Source: Chrysogorgia sp. JL179-B06
Lineage: Eukaryota > Cnidaria > Anthozoa > Scleralcyonacea > Chrysogorgiidae
Direction: 5' to 3'
Length of the DNA: 64,000 nucleotides
Assembly (NCBI GenBank): GCA_035772405.1
Contig: JAYKKM010000253.1
Span: 1,123,501 to 1,187,500, forward strand
Shown here: piece by piece, positions 1 through 10,122 of the stretch
Layout of the letters: each line of letters starts with the position of its first letter
Position numbering within the stretch: position 1 is the first letter of the stretch
Translations under genes and position numbers: made by a program
Notes under the pieces: generated by a model
What the model was told of the DNA's origin: nothing
Databases searched by the model: none
Seen by the model: only the letters and a program-made list of their open reading frames with translations

Positions 1-7
1 TACAGTT

Positions 8-58
8 CCGGCCAATATTTGCTCGATTTCAATTCTGAAAACAGTTTTGGAATTACCT
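8..58. repeat. Dispersed repeat, copy 1 of 3
   Basis: About 50 bp centred on CCAATATTTGCTCGATTTCA and followed by a conserved TTTGGAATTAC block. The same segment recurs at 11251-11304 and 11434-11492, so it belongs to an interspersed family rather than to a gene. Confidence 0.6.
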
Positions 59-72
59 GGTTTCCTATTTGA

Positions 73-218
73 CTTTCAGACAAACTTATATAGCCAAAAA
101 TGTATGGTTTCCGAGATATAGAGCTCCAAAGTTCTTAAAATTCTCATTGGTTAAAAAAGTTTGGAGCTCTATATCTCGGAAACCATACATTTTTGGCTAT
201 AAGTTTGTCTTAAAGTCA
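73..218. repeat. Fold-back (palindromic) element
   Basis: Arms at about 73-130 and 160-218 are near-perfect reverse complements around a roughly 30 bp spacer. The left arm contains TATAGCCAAAAATGTATGG and the right arm its complement. The ORF that reads through it (69-368) is not credible as a gene. Confidence 0.8.
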
Positions 219-608
219 AAGAGGAAACCAGGTCTAAACTACTCACTAATGGGGTTTTTAGACCAATCCGACACTCCCCTGAGGACTTATAGCATATTGG
301 ACAATTTGGCTGATTTTTCTCATAAGGATACTATAGTAAAAATTTCAGGGTCCTTGAGCTACCCCTAACTATCAATAGTTTCTAATACAGTTTTACACAC
401 AGAATTTTTAACCCAATTTGAACCATTTAAGAGGATGAGACTATACAAAATAAAAAAAGTAAAATAAGGATCATCTAGATGTGGAGTCGCATGTCCCCTG
501 TAGTTGCGCCACTGCCCACCACCTAACCTTCCAAAAGTAGGGTGAACGCAGATATATTAATAAGTGTTTAATTCCTGCTGTGCGAGTTTAGTAACCCGAT
601 CTAACATA

Positions 609-1375
609 CAGGGGGCGCACATTAGGGTGTGTGTGTGTGGGGGGGGGGGGGGTCACACCCCCCCAACATTTGGGAATCGGTCCGAAAAGTCGGTCCCAAA
701 TTGTCTGTCAGACTGCCATATTCGGTCCCGATCGACCAGTATAAGTATTACGTACTAATATGATCATTTCCATGCCCAAGAAAGATAAAAACTGGTTACA
801 CAATTTCTGATTGCGTTAAGGACTTCGTGACACTTGGATGCTAAAAAGATATGACTGACTCAATTGATCTTGAAAAACTTGTTGATCATTGGGCAGAGCT
901 TCCACAAACCCGACGCATTATTAGTGTTTGATAATTTGAGTAGGCTAGTTTTGCTCCAGCTTCCAGGCATTTTAAGTAAAAAACTCAAGCTAATATCTTC
1001 TTTTCAACAATAAAAATACTGTAATATATAATATTATGGTCCATTCGCAAAAAAAATTTAAGAACTTGTTAAAAAACCTTAATATTTTTTTATTAAAACT
1101 ACCCTCAAAATGCAGGAAATAGGAATTTAGGGGTTTAGATAAATCAAAAATGTCCGGGGGAGCATGCCCCCGGTCCCCCCTAAAGGGTACGTGTATTAGC
1201 CTCTCCACTTTGAAACCCGCATATATATATATATATATATATTAAATTTCCCATTGTTATTAGGGTTGTTAGATCGTCAGGGGTGGTACTGTAAGCTTAT
1301 CAAACAGGAACATCAAGAAAGTCGGTCCCAGAACAAAGAGCACCCCCCCAAAATTTTTTTGGATGTGCGCCCCTG
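609..1375. mobile_element. Non-autonomous hAT-like DNA transposon
   Basis: Left end CAGGGGGCGCACAT and right end ATGTGCGCCCCTG are inverted copies. The flanks CTAACATA (601-608) and CTAACACA (1376-1383) are an 8 bp target duplication with one mismatch, the length typical of hAT elements. The inside is low complexity: a GT/G run at 629-655, a long poly-C tract and an (AT)n run near 1221-1244. No transposase ORF is visible. Confidence 0.7.
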
Positions 1376-1460
1376 CTAACACATTCTTCAATCAAAGCGG
1401 CTTCGCATGCTTCGGTCTATCATAATTTCAGTTTGCAATTATGCTGAAATGTACCAATTA

Positions 1461-1694
1461 TCAGACGCTTGTCTTCAATTTTTTCTCAATTTCTCTGACA
1501 GCATACCAACTCCTTAGAAAGCACCGTGTAAATAGAACAATTTGCACTCGAATCGCGCGAAATAGTCGTATTCGAAAACAGATAATCGAAAAGCTTGCAC
1601 GAGTCTTTAGCCATTTGTATAAGGAACCTTTACACTCTCCGAAAGCAATCTCAACTGCGATGATAATTAAAAATAACAATATAAATTTCAACAT
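1461..1694 (-). CDS. Candidate small secreted or membrane peptide, function unknown
   Basis: An uninterrupted 77-codon ORF on the minus strand starts at an ATG at 1694. The N-terminus MLKFILLFLIIIAVEIAFG looks like a signal peptide followed by a Glu-Cys. The rest is basic with three cysteines in total. A TATA-like TTATAAAATAG lies at 1737-1727, about 35-40 bp upstream of the ATG, which would give a very short leader. No family was recognised, no splice sites are obvious, and the antisense strand is also open, so chance is a real alternative. Nothing ties it to a known toxin fold. Confidence 0.3.
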   Translation of the reverse strand: MLKFILLFLIIIAVEIAFGECKGSLYKWLKTRASFSIICFRIRLFRAIRVQIVLFTRCFLRSWYAVREIEKKLKTSV

Positions 1695-1963
1695 TTTAAA
1701 AGAAAACACTGATGACTCTGACTTGCCTATTTTATAATCGAATCTAACTTCGAAGTTGACACTAAAAGTATCTCTATTGTAGTATTTCTATTGAAGTCAG
1801 TCTTAACAAACAGCTCTCAACTCTCTGTGTTTTAACATCGTAACAAAGACGTGACAATATTCTGTGGCGTTGAAGTTACTATCGCAAGGGAAGTGCTGCC
1901 TCAAAATCCAAGGCAGTCGTGATATTGTTCAAAATTGCAAAAATACTAGTGGTGGGCTTATTG

Positions 1964-2703
1964 AATCCATGACAAAAACCCCGCCGACAAAATCCCTGAC
2001 GACAATATCCCCGGCGACAAAACCTCAAATTACGGAATTCAGACAAAAAACCCACATTTCTGTTTATCAATTTTTTAAATTATCAGAACAAACTTTTTAA
2101 CACAATATAATGGTATAGAAAAAGTGGAAATACTGTTTAAATAAATAAAAGTAAAGAAAAGTATTATGAAAAGTTACTGTTCATGTGACTAACAAACTCG
2201 AATGTTGTGATCGACGCCACGCAGCATCTGCTCCAAAGTCTTGCGTCCATCTCTGAAGTCATTCCCACCGCTTATATGACATTCGTAACATAGATTTTCA
2301 CCCCCATGATTGGTAGTTAGTTTGTAACTGAATTGGTAATCTAAAACAGCTCTTTATAGGATTACGTATTATCTTTCAGGCAATGACTCACTTCATAGAA
2401 ATGTGCTTTTTTACGAAATGCTTTTGGGAGTCATCCAAGCATTCTGCTTTTGTTATGGATTGCTTTTGTCAGTGGCCCACGTGTATTGTTCTTTTGTTTA
2501 TGCGGAATGCTTTTGTGAGTCATCGCTCATTGAAATCGTAACAGGAACTGCGAGCAAATCGTGCTATTAAAAAAAAATTTTCTCAGGTTTTTATATTTCA
2601 CTCAGGATTAAAATGTTGTTTTTTGTCTGAATTCCGTAATTTGGGTTTTTTGTCGCCGGGGATATTGTCGGTGGGGTTTTTGTCATGTGGGGTTTTTGTC
2701 ATG
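1964..2703. repeat. Inverted repeat pair abutting a LINE insertion
   Basis: A block with repeated GACAAAAACCCC-type motifs at about 1964-2073 recurs as its reverse complement at about 2620-2703 (GGGTTTTTTGTCGCCGGGG and following). The same GGGTTTTTTGTCGG motif appears again at 3963-3976, at the 5' truncation point of the adjacent LINE. A repeat family with these ends therefore probably received the LINE. Confidence 0.65.
2189..2340 (-). CDS. Candidate 3'-terminal coding exon, unidentified protein
   Basis: On the minus strand a good acceptor (GAGCTGTTTTAG) at 2341 opens a 49-codon stretch ending at a TAG at 2189-2191. The peptide has normal composition and contains GENLCYECHISGGNDFRDGR and KTLEQMLRGVDHNIRVC. 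It enters in phase 1 (two bases complete a codon). It looks like real protein rather than repeat translation, but I do not recognise the family. Upstream exons would lie above 4000 on the minus strand, beyond an inserted LINE; none was identified with confidence. It could be a relic. Confidence 0.4.
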
Positions 2704-3972
2704 TAATCGTAATCGTAAATCTTTATTAGGTGTTCCCAAAAGGGCTTTTCAACATCTAATTACATATGTTATATAATAAGTAAAATATAGTTTAAAATAA
2801 ATAATGTTATATTACAATCATGAAGGTTACTCATGCTGTAAAAGAGATGACTTTAAAAGTTTTTTAAATTTAATAAAATTAGGTTCTGATTTTAATTCTA
2901 CTGACGCGAATGATCGTTGGCCGGTAGAGGAACTAAATTCGGGTATGTTCAGATCATGACTAAACCTGGTATTGCGGTCATGAATGGTTGATCGTTTAGA
3001 GAACTTATTAGCCAAGTAATCTGGAATAAGTCCATTAATGCACTTAAAAGTCATCAGAGTATCTCTGAAGGTTAGTGTGTCTCTAACTTGGAGCCATTGC
3101 AGTTGATTTAACCCTGGAGTGATGTGGTCATACTTCTTTATGCCTAGTATGATTCTTGCAGCGAAGTTCTGTACGAGTTGCAACTTCTTAATGTTTTTGT
3201 CTGAAGTGTTTGCCCATACCGACGAACAATAGAATAATCTACTTAATACCAAAGAATTTATCATTGTTTTTAGAAGTTGAGGATTGAACAAGTGCTTAAT
3301 TCTGTTGATCTGACAGAGGCTTGACATACCAGAAGATACTATGTTAGAGATATGGGCGTCATACGTTAAGTTGGTATCGATGGTCACGCCTAAATCTTTA
3401 GCTGATGTAGAGGGGATAATCAACTTTCCCATCAAGTTGACGTTTCCTGCCTCTTGTAGGACTAGATTTAGCATTTGGCGGGTTCCGATGAGAAGCACCT
3501 TGGTCTTGTCAGGGTTGATTAGTAATCTATTATTACAGCACCAATGGATCACTCTCTCCAGGTCTTCCTCTAAGTCCTTAATACTATCTTTTATATCGTT
3601 TCTTGGAAATGACATAAACAATTTGGAGTCATCAACGTATGATTCCAATGAACAGTGTCGGATGACGGAAGGCAGGTCGTTTAAATAAATAGTGAAAAGT
3701 AATGGCGACAAGATTGCCCCCTGAGGAACCCCATGTGTTACAGGAAGGGGACAAGATGTGCTCATTCCAATACGAACAGCTTGTGACCTTCCTGTCAGGT
3801 AACTCTTGAACCAACGAAGCGCGGAAGAAGGAGATACTCCAACTTTTTCCAGTTTACGTAGTAGAATCGTATGGTTTAAACTGTCAAATGCTTTAGAAAG
3901 ATCGAGTAAAACGAGGGTCGACACTTTCTTCTCGTCCATTGCGGTTAAAAAGGAGGTTTTTGTGGGTTTTTT
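2703..3972 (-). mobile_element. 5'-truncated CR1/L2-like LINE with reverse transcriptase
   Basis: The minus-strand ORF at 2827-3939 (370 codons) covers the reverse transcriptase from the first catalytic block (VLLDLSKAFDS) through HGVPQGAILSPLLF and YVDD at residues 101-104 to the C-terminal region, ending in a normal stop. The endonuclease and N-terminus are missing. The reading frame stays open a few codons upstream of the first ATG, so that ATG is internal and marks no true start. The 3' end is AATAAAGATTTAC plus a short GATTAC repeat rather than poly-A, as in CR1/L2-type elements. The second aspartate box reads YVDD instead of the usual YADD. This is a dead-on-arrival copy that still has an open ORF. 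Confidence 0.88.
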
Positions 3973-4142
3973 GTCGGTAACCCGGGCTTATTGAAGTCAA
4001 AGTCGCACCTATGCATGCGATTATGGTTTAGGTAATACAGGAGCAGTGAGTTCTACATAATTACGCGCAGCTGTTGCATAATTGGGCCCCCTGTTGCACG
4101 TCTGTTTCAGAGGGTCATCTGCTATCCCACCAAGCAACTTAA

Positions 4143-4430
4143 TTATCCAAAAACTCCGTTGTCAGTTGATAATTTAAGCCGCTTTGCTTCTTTCAACTCT
4201 TCAGTTGGTCCAATACCGATTCCTTTGACACAGCTGGCACCGCTCGTACGAAAGAATGTTTTCTGAACAAAATTGTTTATGTTAGGTGTGGATTTCACAG
4301 TTGCGCACCCACTATACATTACTATATAGCGCTGGAAATCTACGAGACGATGGCTAAAACGAAAGCGGTGTAGCCTCCTGCAGCTAATATAAGTCCACCA
4401 GTTTACGTTTAAACACAGGTTAGTAAGCAT
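4143..4430 (-). other. Unassigned open frame, possible exon
   Basis: A 95-codon minus-strand open frame. Its second half follows an acceptor-like TTTTGTTCAG near 4266 and encodes GIGIGPTEELKEAKRLKLST before a stop. It lies upstream, on the same strand, of the candidate terminal exon at 2189-2340, but it ends in its own stop, so the two would not be joined directly. No family was recognised; it is reported only because it is not repeat-like. Confidence 0.15.
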
Positions 4431-4514
4431 TGTATTTGTTTGCCCGATTCAAATAGTCAAAGTATCGATACAAGAAAGATTGACACTATAGCTCTAAGGC
4501 GTCAGAAAAATGTT

Positions 4515-4558
4515 TCTGAGTCACGAGACACTCTAACAATTGAGCTACCGAGACTCAG
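4515..4558 (-). repeat. SINE fragment with tRNA-like A box, CTGAGT/ACTCAG family
   Basis: Bounded by CTGAGT and ACTCAG inverted hexamers. The minus strand carries GGTAGCTCAATTGTTAGAG, which matches a pol III A box. The B-box half is missing. Just upstream is the small hairpin TCAGAAAAATGTTTCTGA, seen in the same place in the copies at 5935-6014 and 48280-48374. Confidence 0.6.
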
Positions 4559-5018
4559 ATGGATCGAGATTACAATGATGTAATGGTTCGATTGATATAT
4601 ATGTTAATCAGTAATGCCCTTAAAATAAATGAATTCGAGAGACTATAGACGGATGCTATACCAACCTCTTGCGAAGAATCCAAAATATCTCATGGAAACA
4701 GCATTTCTCTCTTCAACATATATCATGGTGTGCTATCCGCTATTTACTCGCCATTTGCTCGCTATCCGCTATTTAAGAGCGCAATTTACTCGCCATTGAG
4801 AGCTAATGGCGAAATAATAGTTGACCTTCTCAGGAATAGAAATTTCAAGATCGTTCAGGCCGCGGGATGATGATGATGAATGCATAATTGTAACTTTCTG
4901 CAGTCTCGATAACTCGCGTATCGCCGGTATTCCATCCCTGTCCGGGACGATGTGAGCTTGACCATGACTTGACAATCATCCATGTATCGTCTGTCCTTTC
5001 CGATTAGTCAAATACATA

Positions 5019-5225
5019 TATGGAAAAAGTGACTGCCCCAACCGGGAATCGAACCCTGGTCTCCGAATCAACGTTTCGGCGCTCTAACCTTTGAGCTAAT
5101 GAGACACGGTCAGAACAGTCAGTGATTTCTCCATATACATATAACATATTACTGTTTAGAGCGCCGAAACGTTGATTAGGAGACCTGCAGGGTTCGATTC
5201 CCGATTGGGGCAGTCACTTTTTCCA
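5019..5225. repeat. Head-to-head pair of tRNA-derived SINEs
   Basis: On the minus strand at about 5034-5106 there is TTAGCTCAAAGGTTAGAGC (A box) followed by GGTTCGATTCC (B box). On the plus strand at about 5155-5222 a partial second copy has the B box and the same TTGGGGCAGTCACTTTTTCC tail. The cloverleaf is poor: the base before the putative anticodon is C rather than the universal T, and the acceptor arms do not pair. It is therefore a SINE and not a tRNA gene. Confidence 0.65.
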
Positions 5226-5240
5226 TATATTATCCATGTA

Positions 5241-5310
5241 TACTCGGTAGAGCACCGTTCTAGAAACACGGATCGGAGGTCGCGGGATCGAATCCCGGTA
5301 TGGCATGGTT
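5241..5310 (+). repeat. tRNA-derived SINE head
   Basis: ACTCGGTAGAGCACCGTTC resembles an A box and GGGATCGAATCCCGG a B box/T arm. It runs into a body (GGTTTACTTTCACTCGCGAG) that reappears in reverse at 5640-5662 next to the copy at 5691-5748, so the two are members of one family in opposite orientation. Confidence 0.55.
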
Positions 5311-5690
5311 TACTTTCACTCGCGAGAACAAAACTTCAACTCACAATACCGCGAGTACAATAACTTCATGTTTATCATGAACACAACAACACACACACCG
5401 TACTTATACAAGTGCAATCGTCGGTGATAACTGCGTGTGGGACAGTAGTGATGACTCGCGCATCTATATATAGAGAGAGCATGAAGTGATATGGGGCCGG
5501 AGTGCTCAAACTAGTGCCACAAGGGTATATAGTGAACGTTGCATGCATTAGCGCTAATGTTTATATATATATATGTTGTTGTGTTCATGATAAACATGAC
5601 GTTATTGTACTCGCGGTATATGTTGTGAGTTGAAGTTTTGTTCTCGCGAGTGAAAGTAAACAGTAACCATACTGGGTGAGCGAAAAATTG

Positions 5691-5748
5691 TTCAACCACG
5701 GCTGGGATTCGAACCCGTAACCTCCGTATTTCTAGAACGGCGCTTAAA
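5691..5748 (-). repeat. tRNA-derived SINE head
   Basis: On the minus strand GGGTTCGAATCCCAGCCG is a B-box/T-arm-like segment, preceded by a GCGCCGTTCTAGAAAT anticodon-arm-like stretch. It pairs in orientation and body with the copy at 5241-5310. The (TA)n run at 5566-5575 and the shared TCATGATAAACATGA block lie between the two copies. Confidence 0.5.
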
Positions 5749-5934
5749 TACACGTAGTACTGAATGCATGCGTATTCTAAACCATTTACAACATTCGCTG
5801 CCGTGCATTTGTATGGGATAGTACAATCTCAATCTCGCCTTCGGTTCAAGCTTGTTGACCCGATATAACACTTCCGCTTATGATACATATGATACATGGA
5901 CGATCGTCAAGCTCATATCCTCAGAAAAATGATT

Positions 5935-6014
5935 CTGAGTCCCGGACAGGAATCGAACCTGTAACCTTCTGATTGCCGGTGAGACGCTCTAACCATTGTG
6001 CTGACGAGACTCAG
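5935..6014 (-). repeat. tRNA-derived SINE, CTGAGT/ACTCAG family
   Basis: The best copy of the family: ACTCAG/CTGAGT termini enclose, on the minus strand, an A-box-like AATGGTTAGAGCGTCTC and a B-box-like GGTTCGATTCC. It resembles a tRNA whose acceptor stem has been replaced by this hexamer stem. Related copies lie at 4515-4558 and 48280-48374, and a tail fragment at 24371-24410. Confidence 0.6.
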
Positions 6015-6019
6015 ATGGA

Positions 6020-7090
6020 GAGGGAAGGTTACAATGATGTACTGGTTCGATTGATATATGTATACTGCCTATGCGGCAGTAACTATATATCGGTACACTA
6101 CAGCAATGTGTATATTAACACTTCCGCTTATGTTGTAAATAGCACATAATATTCGATATTTATAGTTTAATGAAATTCTGAATTCAAATTAGTCACATTA
6201 TTTTCATTAAACTATTAAAATTACTATCATTTTCTGTATCAGAGTTTGAACTATTTTAAGCATTATTGCTTGAATTTTAAATCAACTCCTCGATTCTATT
6301 TTAAACAAATTGTAATATCTATCCACACCTTTCTTCATCAACGATATATATCTTCGTAAATCGAATTATAAATTATAAGTTAGTAAAACACACGCTTTGA
6401 TCTGATAAAGCATGCTGTATATCTAGATAAAAACACACTGATATGACATGTGGACTTGATATACGACACGCTGAGCGTTACCTGAATCGAGTTAATACGC
6501 GTGGGGAAGCTTCCATCTTAATTTACTTCAGATTTTAATTTTATTGCAGATTTTCTTGCTTATAACGACGCCTGGAATATAGTTGATGTCAGCAAAAACT
6601 TATTCGTTAGGAAACCAGAGCAATTACATTAGAGCGCGCGGTTTAATTGAATAATATTATAGTCTGCGAGGCAGTGGGTCACCCCCTGTCTCGCCCACAG
6701 GTGTAGAGAGACTATTAGTATTAATTCTAAATTTCTACACCAACCTTTTTAGATATTTGATTTCCAGACACAGATCGACCTACTTTCCTTTTCTCATCAG
6801 CCTTTTATCCTCCATCTGCCTTTTCTTATCTTATCCGCATCCACATTTTACCATTATACCCGACGCAATTGGCTTCATATTTCCCTTCGAAATCTCGGGA
6901 GAAATGTGAAATAAAATCTCACCCCGGACCAGCAAAATTCCTACGGAATCTTTGAGTGAATCAACTCGAGCAATAGCGACCAAAGAAGGCGTATTGAGAT
7001 GAGCCAATGAGATGAGCAAAAGCCTATTGGGACGATGGAATAATTGCAATTTGTCGACCTGAAAAATAAAAATACAGGAATGCCTCTAGA
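6020..7090. other. Intergenic, no gene seen
   Basis: AT-rich sequence without credible exons. It includes short microsatellite-like AT tracts. An open minus-strand frame at 6831-7049 shows no recognisable domain. Confidence 0.5.
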
Positions 7091-7093
7091 CTT

Positions 7094-7323
7094 GCGCCAA
7101 GTTTGCCTCTTGGTGTTTCAAGGCGGGTTTGTTTCGAGGCGGGTTTGTTTCAAGACGGGTTTATTTGAGACGGGTTTGTTTCGAGCGGACGGGTTTCAAC
7201 GAGCGAGCGAAAACCCGCTGAAAAAAAAACGGCAAAACAAACCTGTCTCAAATAAACCCGTCTCGAAACAAACCCGCCTCGAAACAAACCCGCCTTGAAA
7301 CACCAAGAGGCAGACTTGGTGCC
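7094..7323. repeat. Fold-back element rich in GGGTTTGTTTCGAG motifs
   Basis: Left arm (about 7094-7190) and right arm (about 7225-7323) are reverse complements built from tandem CGGGTTTGTTTCGAG-type units. Related units occur at 57440-57530, so the motif is dispersed. Confidence 0.75.
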
Positions 7324-7326
7324 ACC

Positions 7327-7579
7327 TAGCCTCCTCCGCAGGCAACTCTGTGGCTTCTTTTATCCGAGTCAAATCGCTTCCAAGGCTGTACGAGCAATGT
7401 TTTGGCTGGGATTGCAGGGAAGTATAGGGATTGTGAAGGGATTGATTGACGAAGCGGGGACAGCAGGGGTTTTCGCCTCGCCCCATTCCCCTCCCTTGGC
7501 GCATTTCTCGGCCAAAACAGCCTTGGAAGCTATTTGACTCGCGAAAAAGAAGCCACAGAGTTGCCTGCGGAGGAGGCTA
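7327..7579. mobile_element. Mutator-like MITE with 9 bp target duplication
   Basis: Long inverted ends starting TAGCCTCCTCCGCAGGCAAC and ending in the complement. The flanks GGTGCCACC (7318-7326) and GATGCCACC (7580-7588) are a 9 bp duplication with one mismatch. The arms extend about 80 bp with a few changes. The 9 bp duplication points to MuDR/MULE transposition. It is inserted at the edge of the preceding fold-back. Confidence 0.7.
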
Positions 7580-7639
7580 GATGCCACCGAAACTTAGACT
7601 CGGCTACCACCACAGGTGGTAACCCGCGTAATTAGATCG

Positions 7640-8400
7640 CTAACGTAAAAAAATGTATTACTTGTGATTTTAAGAGCATTTTTCATCGCGATTAAGAAGC
7701 CGGCGAATTAATTATGGCCACACGTGGCATAAGAAGCGCTTCCTGGGGGTGTTGAAGGAGCTACAAGTCAAAGGATGCTGAGTGATCACCCAGCCACTGA
7801 CGTCCACTTTCCCTATTTGTATCTGTTAATTGACAGTTATTAAAAAGGTCAAATTACGGAAAGTTCATCATATACAATAGCTTCGTTCTATTTTAAAACC
7901 CCATTTAATTTAATAACTATCAACAAGTACACACAATATAAACCTTCGACATTATATTTAAAGAGATTTTAGAGCAACCTGGTTTGTATTTTTGCCTTTA
8001 AATTCGGTCTCCAAAATACGAATCATGCCGACAAACTTTTACGCTCACAGCCATAACGTTGACCCGCCTCTCGACGAGCCGTTCAACGGCATGACTTCCG
8101 AGAGGGGGGACTGCGCACCCAACTCAGTCTCCACCTAATGTAGACAGTCTACATTGGTAACATTAATGCTAACCCCAAAACAACAAAGATACTAACCCTA
8201 ACCCCCCGAAACGCCCAGCCTCGGCTCCCTCAATGGTGACGTAAGTATCGATTTTTGTCCGCTTTTACCCATAATTCTTGCGGCCATAACAAAAGAAAAT
8301 AGCTCATTTGCAATCATTTGTGAGTCAAATTTCGTTTGTTTGTCCGCATTTTGAGTTATTCATACATTCACAGCTGCAAGTTACTAATGTAGATTGTCTA
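7640..8400. other. Intergenic, repeat-like fragments
   Basis: No gene seen. Contains a telomere-like but irregular CTAACCCTAACCCC stretch near 8190 and a short TGTAGACAGTCTACAT hairpin near 8140 that echoes the fold-back at 8410-8640. Confidence 0.45.
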
Positions 8401-8409
8401 CGTTAATAA

Positions 8410-8640
8410 GCCAGTTCGTAATGTCAATGCGCATCAAAATGACGTGTTCTGCGTCGGGATAAAACTTATTTCAATTCATAACATCAGGCTAAAACCACAA
8501 TAGACATTTGCACTTCTATCTGATCTACACTTGCAAATTCGTGATACTGAATTCCCCAGCCTGATGTTATGAATTGAAATAAGTTATATCCCGACGCAGA
8601 ACGCGTCATTTTGATGCGCAGTCGACATCACGAACTGGCT
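8410..8640. repeat. Fold-back element
   Basis: The left arm begins AGCCAGTTCGTAATGTC and contains CATCAAAATGACG. The right arm, the reverse complement, ends CACGAACTGGCT at 8640. The arms are about 85 bp with few mismatches. No ORF. Confidence 0.75.
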
Positions 8641-9472
8641 TGGCTCACCCTGATCATTCTACCTTTTTCATTTCCCGCCGCAGTCGCCCACGCGTCTTGG
8701 CGGTTCATATAAACAATCACCAAAGTCCTGGTGACTAGGTGATCTACTCACTGATCTCAAAAATAGGACTGGATTGAGCTTTCTATTGTATCTAAAGTCT
8801 GATTGAAGCTTGCATATTTGCATAATGTAAATTGACGAGATATCATTAGAAGCTCCGAGTTTGCAAGCAAATCAAACTGTGACGCTCGCGAAATAGGTTT
8901 AGTGTCTGGCCAATATAGTTTCTTTGTTAACATTAAATGCATAAAATCTTGAACCTAATTTGACGTCTCATATTAGGCTTCTCTCACAGGATAATTAGAG
9001 CCAACGGCGCCCATTGCTAAGGGATCAAAGTCGCAGTAAATCTGTAGGTAGGCGATGAATCGTTTTACCCAGTAATTTGAAAAATGTCTTCTGGTCCTCT
9101 TTATAGTAAAATTATTTTATTTTGTCGATGGTAAGAGCACATAATTGAACAAAAAACCTCATGGGATCCTCAGTTGGTCCCTTAGTAATGGCGGACTTCC
9201 GGCTTCATTTTCTGAACAATAGTTGCTCGATCCAGTCTTCTTTCGCGATCAGTGGCTATAGCCTCCACCGGTGATACCTGCGAAGGAGGCTAACCACTAC
9301 CCTGATCCTAACATTGCCTGATCGAAGATCGACGAGTTGTACGCAGGTTATATTATTTTAATGAATCTCCTGAAATATCATATTTGATCACCTTTCCAAA
9401 AACTCATCTAAATCTCGCTTATCTCGAACAACCACATCTATACCACCTTGTTAATCTGACAACACTCACGCC

Positions 9473-10114
9473 CAGTGGCGACGCCGGCGAAGGCCCCCCT
9501 GGAAAATTTTGGTAATCTAGAGTCTCTGAAATGGCATTTCCTTCATTTTGGGGGGAGATTTTACAGAATTTTGAAAATTATAAAACGTCATAAAAAAACA
9601 CTAAAAACTACACATTTCAGGTCTTTGTATGGGATATTTCATGGATAATTACTAGATACTGTCAGAAAATTAAGAGAGATATCTAACAGTGCCATTCTAT
9701 AACCTGTCCCACGGCAGGTAATTTGAAAAAAAAGTCGAAAGAAACCCGAGCGCGTTCCGGAAATTTAAAACGATCACGCTCGGGTTTCATTCGGATGTTG
9801 TAATCAGCGCCTGCGATACACTAATGATATATACCGCTTAATTCAAAAGTTGATAAAACGAAGACTATTCACTCAGGTGTTTTATTACTTGTCTTCATTC
9901 TTATATTGAAAAGTTTATTTAGGAGGTTGCCTGACCTTATGTCAGTAGTTGCCATGAGCCAGATTTCAAATCTCAGTAAAAAACCTACCCCCCCCCCCAA
10001 AAAAAAAGAAAAAACTTTTCTCCTCGCGCGAATTTGGACGAATTGGAAAATCGACCTTGGAGAGAACTGGGACGTCCCCCCCCCCCCCCAGTCCTCCCCG
10101 TGGCGCCGCTACTG
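9473..10114. mobile_element. Non-autonomous hAT-like DNA transposon, perfect target duplication
   Basis: The left end CAGTGGCGACGCC and right end GGCGCCGCTACTG are inverted. The 8 bp flanks CTCACGCC at 9465-9472 and 10115-10122 are identical, a signature hAT duplication. The inside has poly-C and poly-A runs near 9990 and 10078 and no transposase. Confidence 0.75.
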
Positions 10115-10122
10115 CTCACGCC

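Noticed and set aside
5034..5106. tRNA gene on the minus strand
   Set aside because: The base before the anticodon is C, the acceptor arms do not pair, and an inverted partial copy with the same tail lies 50 bp away; SINE.
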